Positions 61,810-64,000 of a stretch of DNA of 64,000 bases are shown in pieces. Source of the DNA: Chloroflexota bacterium (lineage in GTDB: Bacteria > Chloroflexota > Anaerolineae > Aggregatilineales > Phototrophicaceae); the NCBI GenBank assembly GCA_028875245.1, contig JAPPEU010000039.1:1-64000 (forward strand), read 5' to 3'. How positions within the stretch are numbered: the stretch's first letter is position 1; each line of letters opens with the position of its first letter. A program made the position numbers and the translations under genes. The notes beneath the pieces were generated by a model. It ran no database searches. It was not told the origin of the DNA and was given only the letters and a program-made list of their open reading frames with translations.

Positions 61810-64000
61810 TCATCCCCGCGGGAAGGGAGGGAACTTGACTATCCTGGCGGCGGCTGAATCGCTGACATAAACGAAGCCGTCTTCATCAACCGCGATGCCG
61901 CCGATGTCCGCGAATTGCCCCCGCGCGCTTGCATCGCCCGATTCGGCGAATGCGCCAATGCAATCGCCGGCTGTTGTATAGACGAGAATCCGTTTGCCGT
62001 CGGGGTCGGTGACATAGAGAAAATCTCTCGCCTCATCCAGCGCGAGATAGGGTCGGTTGGAGGTCGCGTCATACCAGCCGCGCGCGCGGAAATTCATCAA
62101 ATGCGCGCCGCTCACATCGAAGACGGCGATACGGCGATTCCAGGTGTCGGCGATGAACAGCCGCCCATCGCTGTGGATGGCGATGCCACTCGGTTCGTCC
62201 AGTTCGCCCGGGCCGCTGCCGCCGCCGCCAATATCATGCAGATGCCGCGCCCCATCCTCCTCCAGCATGTATACGCGGATGCGCTTGTTGCCGGTATCGG
62301 CGATGAAAACGCGATCTAAATCGTCCAGAGCCACATCTCTCGGACCCCAGAAACCGTCCGTCGGCTCGACGGGCGCGTCGAAGCCATATTCGCCGGCGGC
62401 GCCCCAGGACGAGCGCAGTTTTTCTTCCGGGTCAATTCGCAAGATGCGGTAATTCCAGGTATCGACCACCAACAGATCGCCATTCGCAAGCGCGATGACG
62501 CTGTTGGGCCGGTTGAAGGCGAATGACCCCGCATCGCCGATGATTCTGTCGAGCTGCCCGTCTTCGCTGTATTTGTAAACGCGATTGGCCTGTGCGTCCG
62601 CCACATAAACGAAATCGCCAGCGGCCGACAGACCCAGTGGATTCCCCATGTTCTGGCCGGCCGTGTCAAATATGAGGGTGGGAGTGATCGGCTGCCAATT
62701 GGCGACGCATTGATTGACCTCGGCCGGGATATTGCTCGGCACATCGCCGTCGCCCAGGCCATACTCCCAGATCTTGGAGGCGAAGTCTTTTCGAATATAG
62801 ACGTGCATACGATCGGAGACCGGCCAGTTGGTCAATGTAAAGTCCTTGCCGGTCGCCTCGGCATATTCGTCGTAATCGCGCGACCACCAGATATCAAAGA
62901 TGCCCCGACGCAGCGCCGCCGCGTCCTCGTTTTCAGGCGAGAAATCCAACGCGTTCAAGATGCGCTGCGGGGTCAAGTTGAAGTATTCCTGCATCGGCCA
63001 CCACATGCGCATGTGATCGCGCCGCAGATAATGATCTTCCAGAATCGGTTCCACATCGCCGCGATGGCCGGCGCCGACGACCACGAATACAGCATCCTGC
63101 GTGTTCTGCACGGTTGGATTGCCGCCCACAAAAACGGCATCGGTAAAGTCACGGAAATACCAGCTGTAGGGCCAGGACACTTCATCGTCGTAAGCGAATT
63201 TCAAATCCATGCCATCGGTCATGCGCAGGCTCATCTCTTTGATGTCGTCCAGGACCCACTTGACGGCGGGCGACGCATGCGCGTAGACCAGCAGTTCGGT
63301 CGGCAGATCGTAATTGATGAACGACGCCATCCAGGCCGCCCGAAAGGTGACGATGCTGAGCAGAGCGAAAATCGACGCGGCGCAAATGCGGCGAATGTGC
63401 ATCCAGCTCGTCAGGCGCGCCACGCGCATCAGCAGATAACCCAGGCCGGCGGCGGCGAATAAAGACCCCAGCCAGGAATAGCTTCGCTCGAGCTGCGCTT
63501 TTTCCAGGCCGGCGAAGGGTGGGTCGCCGGCGACGAACGCGCCGACAACTTGCGCGACGCAGATTAGAAAGGCGGGCATCAGCAGCAGCGCCAACCAACC
63601 GCGGGATAAAAAGCGGGATCTGTCGATGCGCGACAGTACGCCACCGAAATACCAGGCGGTGATGAGAATCATGGGCGTAGTCAAGTGTGTGCCGAGCCAG
63701 GGCATCTTTTCGCCTGCCAGCGAATAACCGACCAGGTTCAAAACCGCCCACCAGGCCAGCAAAAGCAGGAACGGCAACCGATTGAGCTTATCGTCGCTTT
63801 CGCTTGCATCAGCCATCTGCGCGGCGGGCGCGCTGTCGATCGCCTCCTCCGGATCCGCCTTCGCCTCGCCAAGGTTTGCTCGCGCCGGTTCCGCGTCGTC
63901 GCTTATGTCGCCCACCGTCGACAAAGTATCAGCATTCACGGGTTCGGATACGGCGTCGGCTTCAGCGAGCTCATGATCGCGGCGGCAATTTTCGCTGGCG
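61810..64000 (-). CDS. Agl23-like membrane protein with C-terminal NHL propeller (partial, 5' end outside window)
   Basis: The frame is open to the window edge, so the start is not here; GTG 63939 is in frame but the protein very likely begins further right. The visible part has an acidic low-complexity segment, then about four to five membrane helices (LLLAWWAVLNLVGYSLAGEKMPWLGTH ... SRGWLALLLMPAFLICVAQVVG), a soluble part, and at the C-terminus at least five NHL repeats (GNPLGLSAAGDFVYVADAQANRVYKY; FNRPNSVIALANGDLLVVDTWNYRILRI; WGPRDVALDDLDRVFIADTGNKRIRVY). The EKMPWLxxH segment is that of flippase-activity-associated (TIGR03663/Agl23-like) proteins. Role in glycan or glycolipid handling is inferred. 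Confidence 0.7.
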   Translation of the reverse strand, partial: ASENCRRDHELAEADAVSEPVNADTLSTVGDISDDAEPARANLGEAKADPEEAIDSAPAAQMADASESDDKLNRLPFLLLLAWWAVLNLVGYSLAGEKMPWLGTHLTTPMILITAWYFGGVLSRIDRSRFLSRGWLALLLMPAFLICVAQVVGAFVAGDPPFAGLEKAQLERSYSWLGSLFAAAGLGYLLMRVARLTSWMHIRRICAASIFALLSIVTFRAAWMASFINYDLPTELLVYAHASPAVKWVLDDIKEMSLRMTDGMDLKFAYDDEVSWPYSWYFRDFTDAVFVGGNPTVQNTQDAVFVVVGAGHRGDVEPILEDHYLRRDHMRMWWPMQEYFNLTPQRILNALDFSPENEDAAALRRGIFDIWWSRDYDEYAEATGKDFTLTNWPVSDRMHVYIRKDFASKIWEYGLGDGDVPSNIPAEVNQCVANWQPITPTLIFDTAGQNMGNPLGLSAAGDFVYVADAQANRVYKYSEDGQLDRIIGDAGSFAFNRPNSVIALANGDLLVVDTWNYRILRIDPEEKLRSSWGAAGEYGFDAPVEPTDGFWGPRDVALDDLDRVFIADTGNKRIRVYMLEEDGARHLHDIGGGGSGPGELDEPSGIAIHSDGRLFIADTWNRRIAVFDVSGAHLMNFRARGWYDATSNRPYLALDEARDFLYVTDPDGKRILVYTTAGDCIGAFAESGDASARGQFADIGGIAVDEDGFVYVSDSAAARIVKFPPFPRG

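Overview
The window is chromosomal DNA from a GC-rich bacterium, most likely a member of the Chloroflexota (Anaerolineae-like). No rRNA is present, so this is inferred from gene style: a TIR/transmembrane/beta-propeller protein with an Ala-Thr-Gln-rich linker, an Agl23-like membrane protein with an NHL propeller, lipoproteins and beta-helix proteins typical of that phylum, and frequent TTG starts. Coding density is high and most genes are housekeeping. No prophage, integrase, transposase or CRISPR array is visible.

Layout. 1-4.2 kb: three tandem paralogous membrane-anchored SGNH/GDSL proteins behind a near-consensus promoter. 4.4-8.6 kb: radA, asnS and a Sua5/TsaC-type tRNA t6A enzyme. 8.6-9.1 kb: a non-coding island of repeats. 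9.1-20.6 kb: an NDUFA9-like epimerase, a two-gene unit of a TIR/WD40 membrane protein and a GT4 glycosyltransferase, a secreted 5'-nucleotidase, a GNAT/SDR pair with an upstream beta-helix surface protein, and a DnaQ-like exonuclease. 20.9-25.4 kb: a GbsR/MarR regulator, tRNA-Leu(UAG), then tig-clpP-clpX. 25.4-31.7 kb: an MBL-fold hydrolase, obg-nadD followed by a protein with two solute-binding domains, and two EamA transporters. 31.9-34.9 kb: a cytoplasmic and a Tat-exported superoxide dismutase, then an aspartase/fumarase-family lyase. 35.0-37.3 kb: an AT-richer type II restriction-modification pair whose methyltransferase carries an N-terminal HEAT-repeat domain. 37.4-41.5 kb: a sugar ABC importer with a sugar-phosphate isomerase-like gene between the two permeases and no ATPase. 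41.7-47.2 kb: an HD hydrolase and envelope genes (six-LysM L,D-transpeptidase, PPC-domain protein, lipoprotein). 47.3-53.2 kb: S1-domain protein, small membrane protein, VKOR, moeA, PspC, mdh, histidine phosphatase and two unknowns. 53.2-61.6 kb: era (+), then on the minus strand the translation/transcription operon nusA-ylxR-infB-rbfA-DHH-truB-ribF. 61.8-64.0 kb: the 3' part of an Agl23-like gene that runs off the window.

Two features stand out beyond genes. The first is a set of short intergenic palindromes built on GGGCGTTTC/GAAACGCCC or GGGCGAGAC-type arms, three times arranged as 76-78 bp head-to-head pairs, plus a separate MITE-like 253 bp unit with 17 bp terminal inverted repeats. The second is the set of readable promoters, including a repeated extended -10 (ATTATAGCATAA on the plus strand) upstream of asnS and moeA, with a close variant upstream of the TIR gene. 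The most novel-looking systems are the TIR/WD40-GT4 pair, the HEAT-methyltransferase restriction system and the three-gene SGNH cluster.
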